NCBI RefSeq assembly: GCF_027486195.1
Contig: NZ_JAIXPP010000041.1
Location: 1-55,230 of the forward strand
Reading direction: 5' to 3'
DNA: 55,230 bases
From: Novosphingobium sp.
GTDB taxonomy: Bacteria; Pseudomonadota; Alphaproteobacteria; Sphingomonadales; Sphingomonadaceae
Shown piece by piece: positions 43,029 to 51,354 of this stretch. How positions within the stretch are numbered: the first letter of the stretch is position 1; every line of letters begins with the position of its first letter. Under the pieces are notes generated by a model. It made no database searches and was not told where the DNA came from. It worked only from the letters and a program-made list of their open reading frames with translations. A program made the position numbers and the translations under genes.

Positions 43029-44321
43029 ATGACCAAGAGCAGCATCCGTCTTATCGTTGCCGCAGGGAGCGCGAGTGTCGTGCTCGTCGGCATCGGCGTG
43101 GCGCAGACGTCCGCACCGATCGCCCGCTATGAAATGCGCGCCGGCACCACCTCCGGCCTGATGGGCGGCATGGCGGGCATGCGTGGCGGAGGGATGGGCG
43201 CGGCGATGAGCATGGCCTTCGGCGGCGGCAATCGCAACGCACCGCAGCACGAACTGTGGCTCGATCTGGGTTCGAGCCGGGTTCCCGCCGGCGGTCCGCC
43301 CAAGGCCGACCACTTCATGCCCGCCGGTGCCAGGCTCGGGCTTTCAGTGCCGCTCAAGACACCAGTGAAGGGACCGGTCGGCCCCGAGGAACCGGTCGAG
43401 AAGCGCGACTTCAAACGGCCAAAGGGGCGCATGCTGATCTTCTGGGGCTGCGGCGAGCATGCGCCCGCCGGTCAGCCGGTGGTGATCGACTTCGCGAAGA
43501 TCGCCGCAGGGCAGATGCCGCCGGGCCTGTGGACGAGCAATGTGCCGATGGAGCGCCGCGTCTCCTATTCGAGCAGCAAGACTTATGGCTCGTGGCCCAA
43601 CGATGAGGGCAAGACGTCGGTCCGGACCGACAGTTCGCTGATTGGCGCGCACAAGATTGCGGGCAATTACTCGCCCGAGATGAATTTCACCCTGACCAAG
43701 GACTTCATGGGCGCGCTCAGGACTTCGAGCGCTCCGCAGCCCAGCGGGGCGACCTTGCTGCGCTGGAACGCGCTGCCCGATGCGACCGGCTATCACGCCT
43801 CGCTGATCGGTGGGAAGATGGATAAAGGCAGCGAGATGAGCGACATGGTGTGGTGGTCTTCGAGCGCGACGCGCGAGTTCGGCGGCGGGCTTTCGGACTG
43901 GCTCTCGCCTGCGACGGTGGCCAAACTGGTGGCCAGCAAGACCGTGCTGGCGCCCGCGACGACCACGTGCACTGTCCCTGCCGAGGTCAAGGCAGCCGCA
44001 CCGCAGTTCCAGATGGTCACGCTCTATGCCTATGGGCCTGAGGAAAGCTTCGTCTATCCCCCGCGCCCAGCCAATCCCAAGACACCGTGGAAGCCGGAAT
44101 GGACCGCCGATATCCGCCACCGTTCGATGACCGGGTTCCTGCTTGGCATGCCGGGCATGGACGAGGCCGATGCCGGCAACGGTCGCAATCAGGGCCAGCA
44201 ATCGCAGCAGCAATGCCAGCCCAAGCCGAAGAAGCGCGGGCTTGGCGGGCTTGGCGGCCTGATCGGCGGCGCGCTGGGCGGCGCGGTGAGTGGTGCTGGC
44301 GGCAGCGGGGATGGCTGCTGA
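43029..44321 (+). CDS. Exported hypothetical protein with Gly-rich C-terminus
   Basis: ATG 43029 starts a signal peptide (ending GVAQT), although the frame is open further upstream across recJ's antisense. The 430-residue chain has a Gly/Met-rich N-terminal segment, a central beta-rich part (GRMLIFWGCGEHAPAGQPVVIDF, then a second similar region TLLRWNALPDATGYHASLIG) and a basic Pro/Gln stretch. It ends in a glycine-zipper-like tail (GLGGLGGLIGGALGG) with a final Cys. I do not recognise a named family. It overlaps or abuts the flavodoxin-like gene downstream, so these two are probably an operon. Confidence 0.7.
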   Translation: MTKSSIRLIVAAGSASVVLVGIGVAQTSAPIARYEMRAGTTSGLMGGMAGMRGGGMGAAMSMAFGGGNRNAPQHELWLDLGSSRVPAGGPPKADHFMPAGARLGLSVPLKTPVKGPVGPEEPVEKRDFKRPKGRMLIFWGCGEHAPAGQPVVIDFAKIAAGQMPPGLWTSNVPMERRVSYSSSKTYGSWPNDEGKTSVRTDSSLIGAHKIAGNYSPEMNFTLTKDFMGALRTSSAPQPSGATLLRWNALPDATGYHASLIGGKMDKGSEMSDMVWWSSSATREFGGGLSDWLSPATVAKLVASKTVLAPATTTCTVPAEVKAAAPQFQMVTLYAYGPEESFVYPPRPANPKTPWKPEWTADIRHRSMTGFLLGMPGMDEADAGNGRNQGQQSQQQCQPKPKKRGLGGLGGLIGGALGGAVSGAGGSGDGC

Positions 44322-44808
44322 ACCGGCCATGCTGCTGATCATCTGGCACAGCCGCACCGGCGGCGCCCGCGCCATGGCCGAGGCTGCGCTGCGGGGAGCC
44401 GCCGGCGAGGGCGATGCGCATTTGCTTCCCGCCGGGGAGGCTGACACGGAGCAGCTTCTCGCCGCGCAGGGCTATCTGTTCGTGTGCCCGGAAAACCTCG
44501 GCACGATGAGCGGGGCGATGAAGGAATTCTTCGATCGCTGCTATTATCCGATGCTCGGGCAGATAGAGGGCCGCCCCTTTGCGACGGCAATTTCGGCCGG
44601 ATCGGATGGATCAGGCGCCGAGCGCCAGATCGAGCGAATCGTCACCGGCTGGCGGCTGCGCCGAATCGCCGAAGGGCTCATCGTGAACCTCGAAGCGCAG
44701 ACGCCGGAGGCCATTCTTGCACCCAAGACGGTGCCTGCGGCGGCGCTGAAAAGATGCTACGATTTGGGACAGTCTTTTGCAGCCGGGTTGGCGATGGGCC
44801 TGTTCTAG
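44311..44808 (+). CDS. Flavodoxin-like / NAD(P)H-dependent FMN reductase family protein
   Basis: The product begins MLLIIWHSRTGGARAMAEAA after a possible six-residue extension; the HSRTGGARAMAEA loop fits a flavodoxin FMN phosphate-binding loop. GYLFVCPENLGTMSGAMKEFFDRCYY and GRPFATAISAGSDGSG match the second and third FMN contacts. About 160 residues, a typical one-domain size. ATG 44311 overlaps the preceding gene by 11 bases; ATG 44329 is an equally likely start. It probably transfers electrons or reduces quinones or flavin in the cytosol; partner unknown. Confidence 0.75.
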   Translation: MAAEPAMLLIIWHSRTGGARAMAEAALRGAAGEGDAHLLPAGEADTEQLLAAQGYLFVCPENLGTMSGAMKEFFDRCYYPMLGQIEGRPFATAISAGSDGSGAERQIERIVTGWRLRRIAEGLIVNLEAQTPEAILAPKTVPAAALKRCYDLGQSFAAGLAMGLF

Positions 44809-44916
44809 GGGGCTTGCGCAGCGGATTTATCCGATTCCGTTCCGTTTTGGCTGCACGGGACTCGACGGCTGCATAACATTGGTGTCTCTGCTGATCAGAG
44901 TGAGGGAGCTTATCTG

Positions 44917-45654
44917 GTGGTGATCGAGCGTGCCGCAGGGCGTGAGCCTCTTGCCGCGCTGCTGTTCGGTCGGGATGACCGGCCGGCTGCGGATGCTGTC
45001 GCCGATCTTGCCGTCGGGCCCGACGGGTTCTCGATCCTCAATGCCAGGCAGGCACCACAAGGGCAGGCGGAACTGCTGCGGGACGGGTTGACCTTCGACC
45101 TTGCCGGGCTCGCCCCCGCGCCGAAGCAGGACCTACCGGCTGCGGTGCACCGCGTCGCTTTGTCCAATGATTTCAATTGCGATTCGCTGGAGGCCACATC
45201 GTTTCGGGTGGGGCCGCACCTTGCGGGTGCCGAGCATCTCCTGCCGGTGCTGCGGGTCGCGGCAGCCATCCTGCGCCACTTGACCCAGTTGAAGGGCCTG
45301 CAGGCGATCGTCTGGCGGCCTGCCCGGATCGTGATGTCGCCGGCATGGTTTGCCGAAGCGGTCGGCGTCTGGCTGGCCGGCGGTCCGTTCCCCGCTCTCG
45401 CGCTGACTGCATTGGTGCGCAATCAGAGCGGGATCGAAAGCGAAGGGTTGGGCTTTCTCACCGGCCAGGAATTTACCCTCCATGCGCGGGCAGGCGGGCC
45501 GAACCGCGAGGACAGCCGCATCGCGGTGCGCCTCACCGATTGGCTCGTCACGCATGGGCGCGTTGATGCCGCGCGCGAAGTCGTTCTCGCCGGCGTGGGG
45601 GCGGTGTGGATCGAGCCGGACGGGGGCAGCAGGCTTAACGTGGCGCCGCGTTAG
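44917..45654 (+). CDS. Hypothetical protein, possibly DUF4261-like
   Basis: GTG 44917 has AGGGAG 8 bases ahead. The 245-residue protein has no signal peptide or membrane segment. Landmarks are LQAIVWRPARIVMSPAWFAEAV in the middle and SEGLGFLTGQEFTLHA toward the C-terminus, a pattern that resembles DUF4261 proteins, but I am not sure of the match. No function can be offered. It stands alone, 108 bases after the flavodoxin-like gene and 52 before the AHH nuclease. Confidence 0.6.
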   Translation: MVIERAAGREPLAALLFGRDDRPAADAVADLAVGPDGFSILNARQAPQGQAELLRDGLTFDLAGLAPAPKQDLPAAVHRVALSNDFNCDSLEATSFRVGPHLAGAEHLLPVLRVAAAILRHLTQLKGLQAIVWRPARIVMSPAWFAEAVGVWLAGGPFPALALTALVRNQSGIESEGLGFLTGQEFTLHARAGGPNREDSRIAVRLTDWLVTHGRVDAAREVVLAGVGAVWIEPDGGSRLNVAPR

Positions 45655-45706
45655 GTAAAGGAAGCTTGCTGGCAGCAATTAAAGCACGCTTACGAGCGCG
45701 GCATTA

Positions 45707-46255
45707 ATGTACCTGCGCAAACATGGGCGCATGGTTCCTGCTGGACAAAAAGCCAGGGGAAGAATCCCCTTCCGCTCGGTGAATGTACCGGGCAAATCCG
45801 GCTATTCACCCGGTCTGCAGCGCCATCACCTGCTGCCCCGCGCCCTCCTCAATCGCCGCGCGTTCAACCGCATGATCGGTGCACTCACACCCGATCGCAT
45901 CGGCTTTCACGACTTTCGCGCCAACGGGCTGCTGCTGCCCGCGACCGAAAGCGGCGCGCAGCGGATCGGCCTGCCGTTACACCGCGGGCCGCACGGAACC
46001 TATTCGGAAATGGTTACCGAACGGGTCGGCCAGATCGAACTCGGCTGGAGCCGCACGCGCCAGTATGACATCGAACTGGCGAGCATGGAGGCGCTGATGC
46101 GGCTCGACCTGCTGCAACGCGCGCTGCGCCGCCGCTTATTGAGCCCGCCCAAAGGCGAGGAAATCGTGCTCAACAAGCACGATCCCGCTCTGGACTACAG
46201 CCATCTCGACCGCATGGCCGAAATGCTGTGGGAAGCGACGGAGAGCAGGCTTTAG
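45707..46255 (+). CDS. AHH-type HNH/endonuclease VII-fold nuclease
   Basis: The 182-residue protein carries the AHH pattern: LQRHHLLPRALLN with His40-His41, then FRANGLLLPATESGA and LHRGPHGTYSEMVTERV with His92 and His96, the metal-binding set of HNH-superfamily AHH nucleases known from polymorphic toxins and stand-alone proteins. The C-terminal helices follow. No toxin delivery domain, PAAR, VgrG or RHS gene, and no small immunity gene, is adjacent. Its basic N-terminus may bind DNA. It ends overlapping the stop of the convergent nitronate monooxygenase gene by 4 bases. The start at 45707 has no clear ribosome binding site; ATG 45731 is an alternative. Confidence 0.75.
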   Translation: MYLRKHGRMVPAGQKARGRIPFRSVNVPGKSGYSPGLQRHHLLPRALLNRRAFNRMIGALTPDRIGFHDFRANGLLLPATESGAQRIGLPLHRGPHGTYSEMVTERVGQIELGWSRTRQYDIELASMEALMRLDLLQRALRRRLLSPPKGEEIVLNKHDPALDYSHLDRMAEMLWEATESRL

Positions 46256-47229
46256 AGGAAGGGCGCGCTGTCGGCGCTGAGGCCGGCGGCGGCCTCGCGG
46301 TACTGCGCGGTGAGCGTGGCGACACGCTCGGCCACGGTCTCGACCTTGTCGACCGCGCCGATGCCCTGGCCCGAACCCCAGATGTCCTTCCACGCCTTGG
46401 CTTCGGTGTTGCCGCCCGAGCCGAAGTTCATCGCCGAAGGATCGCTTACGGGCAAGTTATCGGGATCGAGCCCGGCCTTGACGATCGAGCCGCGCAGGTA
46501 GTTGCCGTGAACGCCGGTGAAGAGGTTCGAATAGACGATGTCCTGCGCGCGGCTGCTGACGATTTCCTGCTTGTAGCCTTCCGCCGCGCGGGCTTCCGTC
46601 GTGGCGATCCAGGCCGAGCCGATATAGGCGAAATCGGCGCCCAGCGCCTGCGCGGCGAGGATCGAGCGGCCGTGGGCGATGGCGCCCGAAAGCGCGATCA
46701 GGCCATCGAACCAGGTGCGGATTTCCTGCATCAGCGCGAACGGCGAAAGCGCGCCGGCATGGCCGCCAGCCCCTGCGGCGACGGGGATAAGCCCGTCCGC
46801 GCCCTTTTCGATGGCCTTGCGGGCGAAGCGGTCGTTGATCACGTCATGCAGCACGATGCCGCCCCAGCGGTGCGCGGCCTGGTTGATATCTTCCCGCGCG
46901 CCCAGCGAGGTGATCAGCATGGGCACCTGCCACTTTTCGCAGAGTGCCATGTCCTCATCGAGGCGGTTGTTGGTCTTGTGGACGATCTGGTTGACCGCGA
47001 AGGGTGCGGCCGGGCTTTCCGGATGATCGCGGTTGTGCGCGGCCAGCGTCTCGGTGATTTCATGCAGCCATTCGTCGAGCTGGCTGATCGGGCGCGCATT
47101 CAGGCTCGGGAAGCTGCCGATGATGCCTGCCTTGCACTGCGCGATGACGAGTTCGGGGCCGGAAATGATAAACAGGGGCGAACCGATGACGGGGAGGCGC
47201 AGGTTCTTGAACAGCGGGGGAAGCGGCAT
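46252..47229 (-). CDS. Nitronate monooxygenase (2-nitropropane dioxygenase family)
   Basis: The 325-residue protein begins PLFKNLRLPVIGSPLFIISG and has the FMN-binding TIM-barrel landmarks of the family: QCKAGIIGSFPSLNAR, VAAGAGGHAGALSPFALMQEI, and ALGADFAYIGSAWIATTEARA. These flavoenzymes oxidise alkyl nitronates to carbonyl compounds and nitrite. No further substrate clue is visible. It is 88 bases downstream of the amidohydrolase gene on the same strand, so they may share a transcript. Confidence 0.9.
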   Translation of the reverse strand: MPLPPLFKNLRLPVIGSPLFIISGPELVIAQCKAGIIGSFPSLNARPISQLDEWLHEITETLAAHNRDHPESPAAPFAVNQIVHKTNNRLDEDMALCEKWQVPMLITSLGAREDINQAAHRWGGIVLHDVINDRFARKAIEKGADGLIPVAAGAGGHAGALSPFALMQEIRTWFDGLIALSGAIAHGRSILAAQALGADFAYIGSAWIATTEARAAEGYKQEIVSSRAQDIVYSNLFTGVHGNYLRGSIVKAGLDPDNLPVSDPSAMNFGSGGNTEAKAWKDIWGSGQGIGAVDKVETVAERVATLTAQYREAAAGLSADSAPFL

Positions 47230-47317
47230 CCGTGAAGCTCCGATTTAAGCGGGCGGTTAAACCGAGGTTTAGCAGGAGAAGCGGCGCTGTCAAACGCCAG
47301 CGCCGCTCCCTTTATGG

Positions 47318-48364
47318 CTAGGCGGCCAGCAGGTGCTCGATGCCGTAAGTCCGCGCCGCGTTGCCGGCGAAGAGCGCGTGCTTCTCTTCCGCCGAAGCGC
47401 CATGGGCGAGGCGCTTGAAAGTGTTCCAGAGCACCGGGTAGGTCGCGCCCCAGCGGTCGACGGGGTAGTTGCTTTCGAACATCCCGCGTTCCGGCCCGAA
47501 GGCATCGATGCAGGTCTCGATATAGGGGCGCCACATCGCGGCGAGGGTTTCGGAAGCCGTGCCGGCAGCCGGGCCTTGCTCGGGCATGCCGCAGAAGGCC
47601 ATGGCAAGGCCGCCCAGTTTAACCGAGACATTGGGGCACTTCGCCAGTTCGCGGATGCTCTCGCGCCAGACGTCGAAGCGTTCGTGGAGCTTGCCCTTGT
47701 AGCTCGCGGTGCCGAGCGGGGTGCCGCAGTGATCGAGCACGATCGGCTGATCGGGGAAGGCGCGGGCGAGGCTGATGACATCGGGCAGCTGCGGTTCGAG
47801 CAGCCATGCATCGAAGGTGAGGCCCATCTTGCCAAGGTGCTTGAATCCGGCGCGGAAGGCGTCGCTGTTGTAGAGACCGGCAGGCGCATGGAACGGAGGC
47901 CCGAGCACTTCGGGATCGGCATCCCAGGCTGCGGCATGGCGTATGCCCTTGAAGCGGCCGTTACCCGCAGCGACCAGCGCTTCGAGCACCGGCACAGCGC
48001 CGTCGCCCAGCGTCATGTCGGCATGGCCGATGATCGCGGCGCAGGGGCGGTAGCTGCCATAAAGTCCGCTGGCGCCCTGTGCGGCGACGCCATTGACGAA
48101 TTCGACCTCGCCCACCGGCTTCATCGCCGGATCGGCCCCGCTCCGGTAGAACGCGCCGCATTCCATAAACACCGTTCCGACGATGTTGTGCCCGCTGTGC
48201 GTGTCGGCATGGAGCGTGTCGAAATTGTAGTAAGCCGCCGGAGCCAGCGTTTCGACAAAGGGATGCAGCGGAGTCGGGAACGAGGCGACCAGCGGGCGCA
48301 GATCCCACAGGTGATGGTGCGGGTCGATGATCGGCAGGTCGGGTTCGATGATCTCTTCAGGCAT
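47318..48364 (-). CDS. Amidohydrolase family protein (TIM-barrel metal hydrolase)
   Basis: The 348-residue protein starts with the metal-binding motif PIIDPHHHLWDLR and ends with the family's late Asp box seen as ESNYPVDRWG. Intermediate landmarks are GRFKGIRHAAAWD, FPDQPIVLDHCGTPLG and NVSVKLGGLAM. This is the amidohydrolase-2 group, which includes lactonases and decarboxylase-like enzymes. Substrate unknown. It precedes the nitronate monooxygenase gene on the same strand. Confidence 0.88.
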   Translation of the reverse strand: MPEEIIEPDLPIIDPHHHLWDLRPLVASFPTPLHPFVETLAPAAYYNFDTLHADTHSGHNIVGTVFMECGAFYRSGADPAMKPVGEVEFVNGVAAQGASGLYGSYRPCAAIIGHADMTLGDGAVPVLEALVAAGNGRFKGIRHAAAWDADPEVLGPPFHAPAGLYNSDAFRAGFKHLGKMGLTFDAWLLEPQLPDVISLARAFPDQPIVLDHCGTPLGTASYKGKLHERFDVWRESIRELAKCPNVSVKLGGLAMAFCGMPEQGPAAGTASETLAAMWRPYIETCIDAFGPERGMFESNYPVDRWGATYPVLWNTFKRLAHGASAEEKHALFAGNAARTYGIEHLLAA

Positions 48365-48448
48365 GGCTCTCTCTCAGGCTCGGCCTCTGACGGGCTCGCC
48401 GGGGGAGTATGCAGATGGCTGGGGGAAAGGGAAGGGGGCCAACTACCC

Positions 48449-48533
48449 TTCGTCATTCCCGCGAAGGCGGGAATCCAGAGCGGCAGGCGCGGCGTGGGAG
48501 GCCCTGGATTCCCGCCTTCGCGGGAATGACGAA
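48449..48533. repeat. REP-like palindromic element, 30-bp arms
   Basis: Left arm 48449-48478 and right arm 48504-48533 are perfect inverted complements around a 25-base spacer. The core CGTCATTCCCGCGAAGGCGG type is common in intergenic regions of many proteobacteria. Each arm holds its own small hairpin (CCCGCGAAGGCGGG). Confidence 0.9.
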
Positions 48534-48855
48534 AGTTGGGAATGGGCCGGGTGAAGTTGACACAGTTGACACTGTCCAGAGAGAAATGCGGATTCCCGGA
48601 GGTTTGGGATTTAATACACTCATTTAGAAGGGTAATCGGCGAGAATGCGTCCAACACGCCTCGCGGAATAACTGACGCGCGTGTCTGTTATGATTTTCGC
48701 GCACAGGCCGGGGCCTCCGCTCGCTGAAACGGTAGCGGATGGAACAATCAGCTGGATCGGAAATACGGTTCAAAGAGCAGCGTGAAAGATGCTGCAGGTT
48801 GGCGTGTGTAGGAAAGGGATTTGTGGGCAGCATGGCACCCGCACAAACATGGCAT
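48534..48855. other. Intergenic region, no gene recognised
   Basis: After the REP-like element about 320 bases remain before the stop of the small unknown gene. No frame shows protein-like sequence, and no tRNA or terminator was recognised. Confidence 0.5.
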
Positions 48856-49281
48856 TCAGCGGGCCGTTCGCTTCATTCCCCACTTGCGCGCAAGATAGCT
48901 CTGCAGCTTGCCAGCCTCATCTGATCCCCGGAAGGAATTGTAGTAGAACCTCACATGAAATTCTGCTTCCGAGGTGGCGTTGATCAACCTGACAAGGGTT
49001 GTGCGACCGCAGGACGAAATGCGGCTTATGGGCCGTACTCCAAACGAGTCTGATGCCATCATCGACTCCATTCTCAGTACGGTGCCGTCTCTGTTCGCGA
49101 AGGCCGACAAATCAGTGAGCAGTGGGCCAAGCCGATCCTTGCCAAGCACCAGAATGCCAGAACCACTTTCAGCGTAGAAGATGCCGCAGGTGTTACGAGA
49201 TCCGGCGAAGTAGCCGGCAAAACCGATGACCGTCAGCGCGGCAACCACTGTTTTGATGCCGACTTTCCTTGTCGAACGCAT
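48856..49281 (-). CDS. Small exported or membrane-anchored hypothetical protein
   Basis: The 141-residue protein has a basic N-terminus and one hydrophobic segment (about 9-27, TVVAALTVIGFAGYFAGS), then a soluble part with ILVLGKDRLGPLLTDLSAFANRDGT and a basic end. Two Cys (NTCGI and SSCGR) could pair. I do not recognise the family. Base composition is lower in G and C than in its neighbours, and repeat-type sequence lies on both sides, so it may be recently acquired. Confidence 0.55.
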   Translation of the reverse strand: MRSTRKVGIKTVVAALTVIGFAGYFAGSRNTCGIFYAESGSGILVLGKDRLGPLLTDLSAFANRDGTVLRMESMMASDSFGVRPISRISSCGRTTLVRLINATSEAEFHVRFYYNSFRGSDEAGKLQSYLARKWGMKRTAR

Positions 49282-49300
49282 GATCTTTGCCCCTCTCCCA

Positions 49301-49327
49301 ACCCTCTCCCCTCAAGGGGAGAAGGGT
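49301..49327. repeat. Short GC-rich inverted repeat
   Basis: ACCCTCTCCCC and GGGGAGAAGGGT pair, with one bulge, around TCAA. It is of the kind of short intergenic palindrome common in these genomes. Confidence 0.6.
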
Positions 49328-49417
49328 TCGGCCCGTTGCCATAGCGGTGCACCGGAAAGGTTTCGGGATGCAAGGGCGATGGCACTTGCCCGCCGGAGGC
49401 ATCTTTCTTTGGCGGTT

Positions 49418-49462
49418 GCGAAGCAATCCGGCGCGGCGTTTGGCCGCTCTGGATTGCTTCGC
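49418..49462. repeat. Inverted repeat GCGAAGCAATCC / GGATTGCTTCGC
   Basis: Perfect 12-base arms (49418-49429 and 49451-49462) around a 21-base spacer, next to the leuA stop. It is a repeat-family type seen widely between genes in alphaproteobacteria. Confidence 0.75.
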
Positions 49463-49491
49463 TACGCGCGCAATGACGAGAGTGGGGGGAG

Positions 49492-51162
49492 TTATCCCGC
49501 CGCGTTCGCTGCGCTGAGGATCGCTCGGACGCTGGCGGTGGCGACGTCTTCGTCGATGCCGACGCCCCAGATGACTTTGCCATCGGGGCCGGTGCATTCG
49601 ACGTAGGCGGCGGCGCGGGCGTCGCTGCCGGCCTGGAGGGCATGTTCGGCGTAGTCGCGCACGTCGATGCTGATGCCGAAGCCGTCCTTGAGTGTAGCGA
49701 CAACCGAGGAGATCAGGCCGTTACCGCGCCCGGAGACCGAGCGGACTTCGCCATCGACAGCGATCTTGCCGGCGAAGACGCGGGTGCCGTCGGGCGCGCG
49801 GGCCTCCTCGTAGTCGACGAGGGTGAAGCGCTGCTCGCCTTCGAGGTGGTAGGTCTTCTGGAACACGGCCCAGATATCGCCGGCCTGCAGTTCGCGTCCG
49901 ACTTCATCGGCGAGGTCCTGCACGTGGCGCGAGAAGTGGGCCTGCATCTTCTTGGGCAGCTTGAGGCCCTGATCCTGCTCGAGCACCCAGGCGAAGCCGC
50001 CTTTGCCGGACTGCGAGTTGACGCGGATGACCGCTTCGTAGCTGCGGCCGAGATCGGCGGGGTCGATTGGCAGGTAGGGGACCGCCCACAGTTCATCGTT
50101 CTGGGTCTCGCGCGCGGCAAAGCCCTTCTTGATCGCGTCTTGATGGCTGCCGGAGAAGGCGGTGAACACGAGATCGCCGCCATAGGGGTGGCGCGGGTGG
50201 ACGGGGAGCTGGTTGCAGTACTCGACCGTCTGGATGACCTTGTCGATGTCGGAGAAATCCAGCTCCGGATCAACACCTTGCGTGTACAGGTTGAGCGCGA
50301 CGGTGACGAGGCAGCAATTGCCGGTGCGCTCGCCGTTGCCGAACAGGCAGCCCTCGACGCGGTCCGCACCGGCCATGAGGCCCAGTTCGGCGGCAGCGAC
50401 GCCGGTGCCGCGATCGTTGTGGGTGTGGAGGCTGATCACCGCGCGGTCGCGGTTCGGCAGGTTGCGGCAGAAGTATTCGATCTGGTCGGCGTAGATATTG
50501 GCCGTCGCCGCCTCGACCGTCGCGGGGAGGTTGAGAATGATCGGCTTTTCGACTGTCGGCTGCAGGACTTCCATCACCGCCTCGCAGCATTCGATGCTGA
50601 AATCGAGTTCGGCGGTGGAGAAGGTCTCGGGGCTATATTCGAAATGCCAGTCCGTCTGCGGGAAGCGGGCGGCCTGATCGCGCAGGAAAGTCGCACCTGC
50701 GCGGGCGATTTCCTTGATCTCGGCCGGTTCCATGCCGAACACGACCTTGCGCCACAGCGGCGAGACCGCGTTGTAGACGTGGACGATGGCCTGCTTGGCG
50801 CCGGCGAGGCTTTCGAACGAAGTCTTGATCAGGTCTTCGCGCGATTGGGTGAGGATCTGGACGAAGACATCATCCGGAATGCGGCCGGAATCGACCAGCC
50901 CGCGGATGAAATCATACTCGGTCGCGCCTGCGCTGGGGAAACCGACTTCGATTTCCTTGAGGCCGAGGCTGAGCAGCAGATCGAAGAAGCGCGACTTCTT
51001 GTCCGCATCCATCGGATCGATCAGCGATTGGTTGCCATCGCGCATATCCGTTGAGAGCCAGCGAGGGGCCTGCGTGATCGTGCGCGACGGCCACTGGCGG
51101 TTTTCCAGCGGGACCTGCGGGAAGGGGCGGTACTTGACCGAGGGATTCTTCATCATGGACAT
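49492..51162 (-). CDS. leuA: 2-isopropylmalate synthase
   Basis: The 556-residue protein has the HMGL-like TIM barrel with LSTDMRDGNQSLIDPMD, ISLHTHNDRGTGVAAAELGLMAGADRVEGCLFGNGERTGNCCL and the C-terminal allosteric LeuA dimerisation region (VSGRGNGLISSVVATLKDGFGISIDVRDY). The length fits the LeuA type-2 group. It condenses acetyl-CoA with 2-oxoisovalerate, the first committed step of leucine synthesis, and is feedback inhibited by leucine. A leucine-rich leader peptide lies 84 bases upstream of its start. The ilvC and ilvH genes nearby encode earlier steps of the same pathway. Confidence 0.97.
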   Translation of the reverse strand: MSMMKNPSVKYRPFPQVPLENRQWPSRTITQAPRWLSTDMRDGNQSLIDPMDADKKSRFFDLLLSLGLKEIEVGFPSAGATEYDFIRGLVDSGRIPDDVFVQILTQSREDLIKTSFESLAGAKQAIVHVYNAVSPLWRKVVFGMEPAEIKEIARAGATFLRDQAARFPQTDWHFEYSPETFSTAELDFSIECCEAVMEVLQPTVEKPIILNLPATVEAATANIYADQIEYFCRNLPNRDRAVISLHTHNDRGTGVAAAELGLMAGADRVEGCLFGNGERTGNCCLVTVALNLYTQGVDPELDFSDIDKVIQTVEYCNQLPVHPRHPYGGDLVFTAFSGSHQDAIKKGFAARETQNDELWAVPYLPIDPADLGRSYEAVIRVNSQSGKGGFAWVLEQDQGLKLPKKMQAHFSRHVQDLADEVGRELQAGDIWAVFQKTYHLEGEQRFTLVDYEEARAPDGTRVFAGKIAVDGEVRSVSGRGNGLISSVVATLKDGFGISIDVRDYAEHALQAGSDARAAAYVECTGPDGKVIWGVGIDEDVATASVRAILSAANAAG

Positions 51163-51206
51163 GGGATGGCTTTCGGATCTGGCAATTGCGACTTCATGAC
51201 GGGAGA

Positions 51207-51258
51207 CCCTTGGGCGCTGAAGGCGCGCCTATCGGCCGCCTTGCTTCACGCCCAAGGG
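51207..51258 (-). promoter_or_regulatory. Inverted repeat in the leuA leader (attenuator-type hairpin)
   Basis: CGCCCTTGGGCG-type sequence at the end of the leader peptide (51249-51258) pairs perfectly over 10 bases with 51207-51216, and AAGGCG/CGCCTT inside can form a second stem. One arm overlaps the last codons of the leader peptide, so ribosome position would decide folding. No U-run follows. Confidence 0.55.
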
Positions 51259-51296
51259 CGGATAAGTCGCAGGGTAAGGTCCAGAGCGCGGATCAT
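51246..51296 (-). CDS. leuA leader peptide (leucine-rich, putative attenuator)
   Basis: A 16-codon frame reads MIRALDLTLRLIRPWA then TGA, on the leuA strand and 84 bases upstream of the leuA start. Four of its sixteen residues are Leu (CTG, CTT, CTG, CTT) and two are Ile. Its last codons and stop lie within a hairpin arm, the arrangement used by ribosome-mediated attenuators of amino acid operons. No strong ribosome binding site was seen. Confidence 0.6.
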   Translation of the reverse strand: MIRALDLTLRLIRPWA

Positions 51297-51354
51297 GTGT
51301 TTAGCCTATGGTGAAAGGCGCTGCGCTTGTCCAGAATGAATGCAAAGGGAGAGC

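Noticed and set aside
49642..51054. 470-residue plus-strand frame opposite leuA
   Set aside because: Antisense shadow of a clear LeuA coding frame; low-complexity Asp/Gly/Val-rich product.
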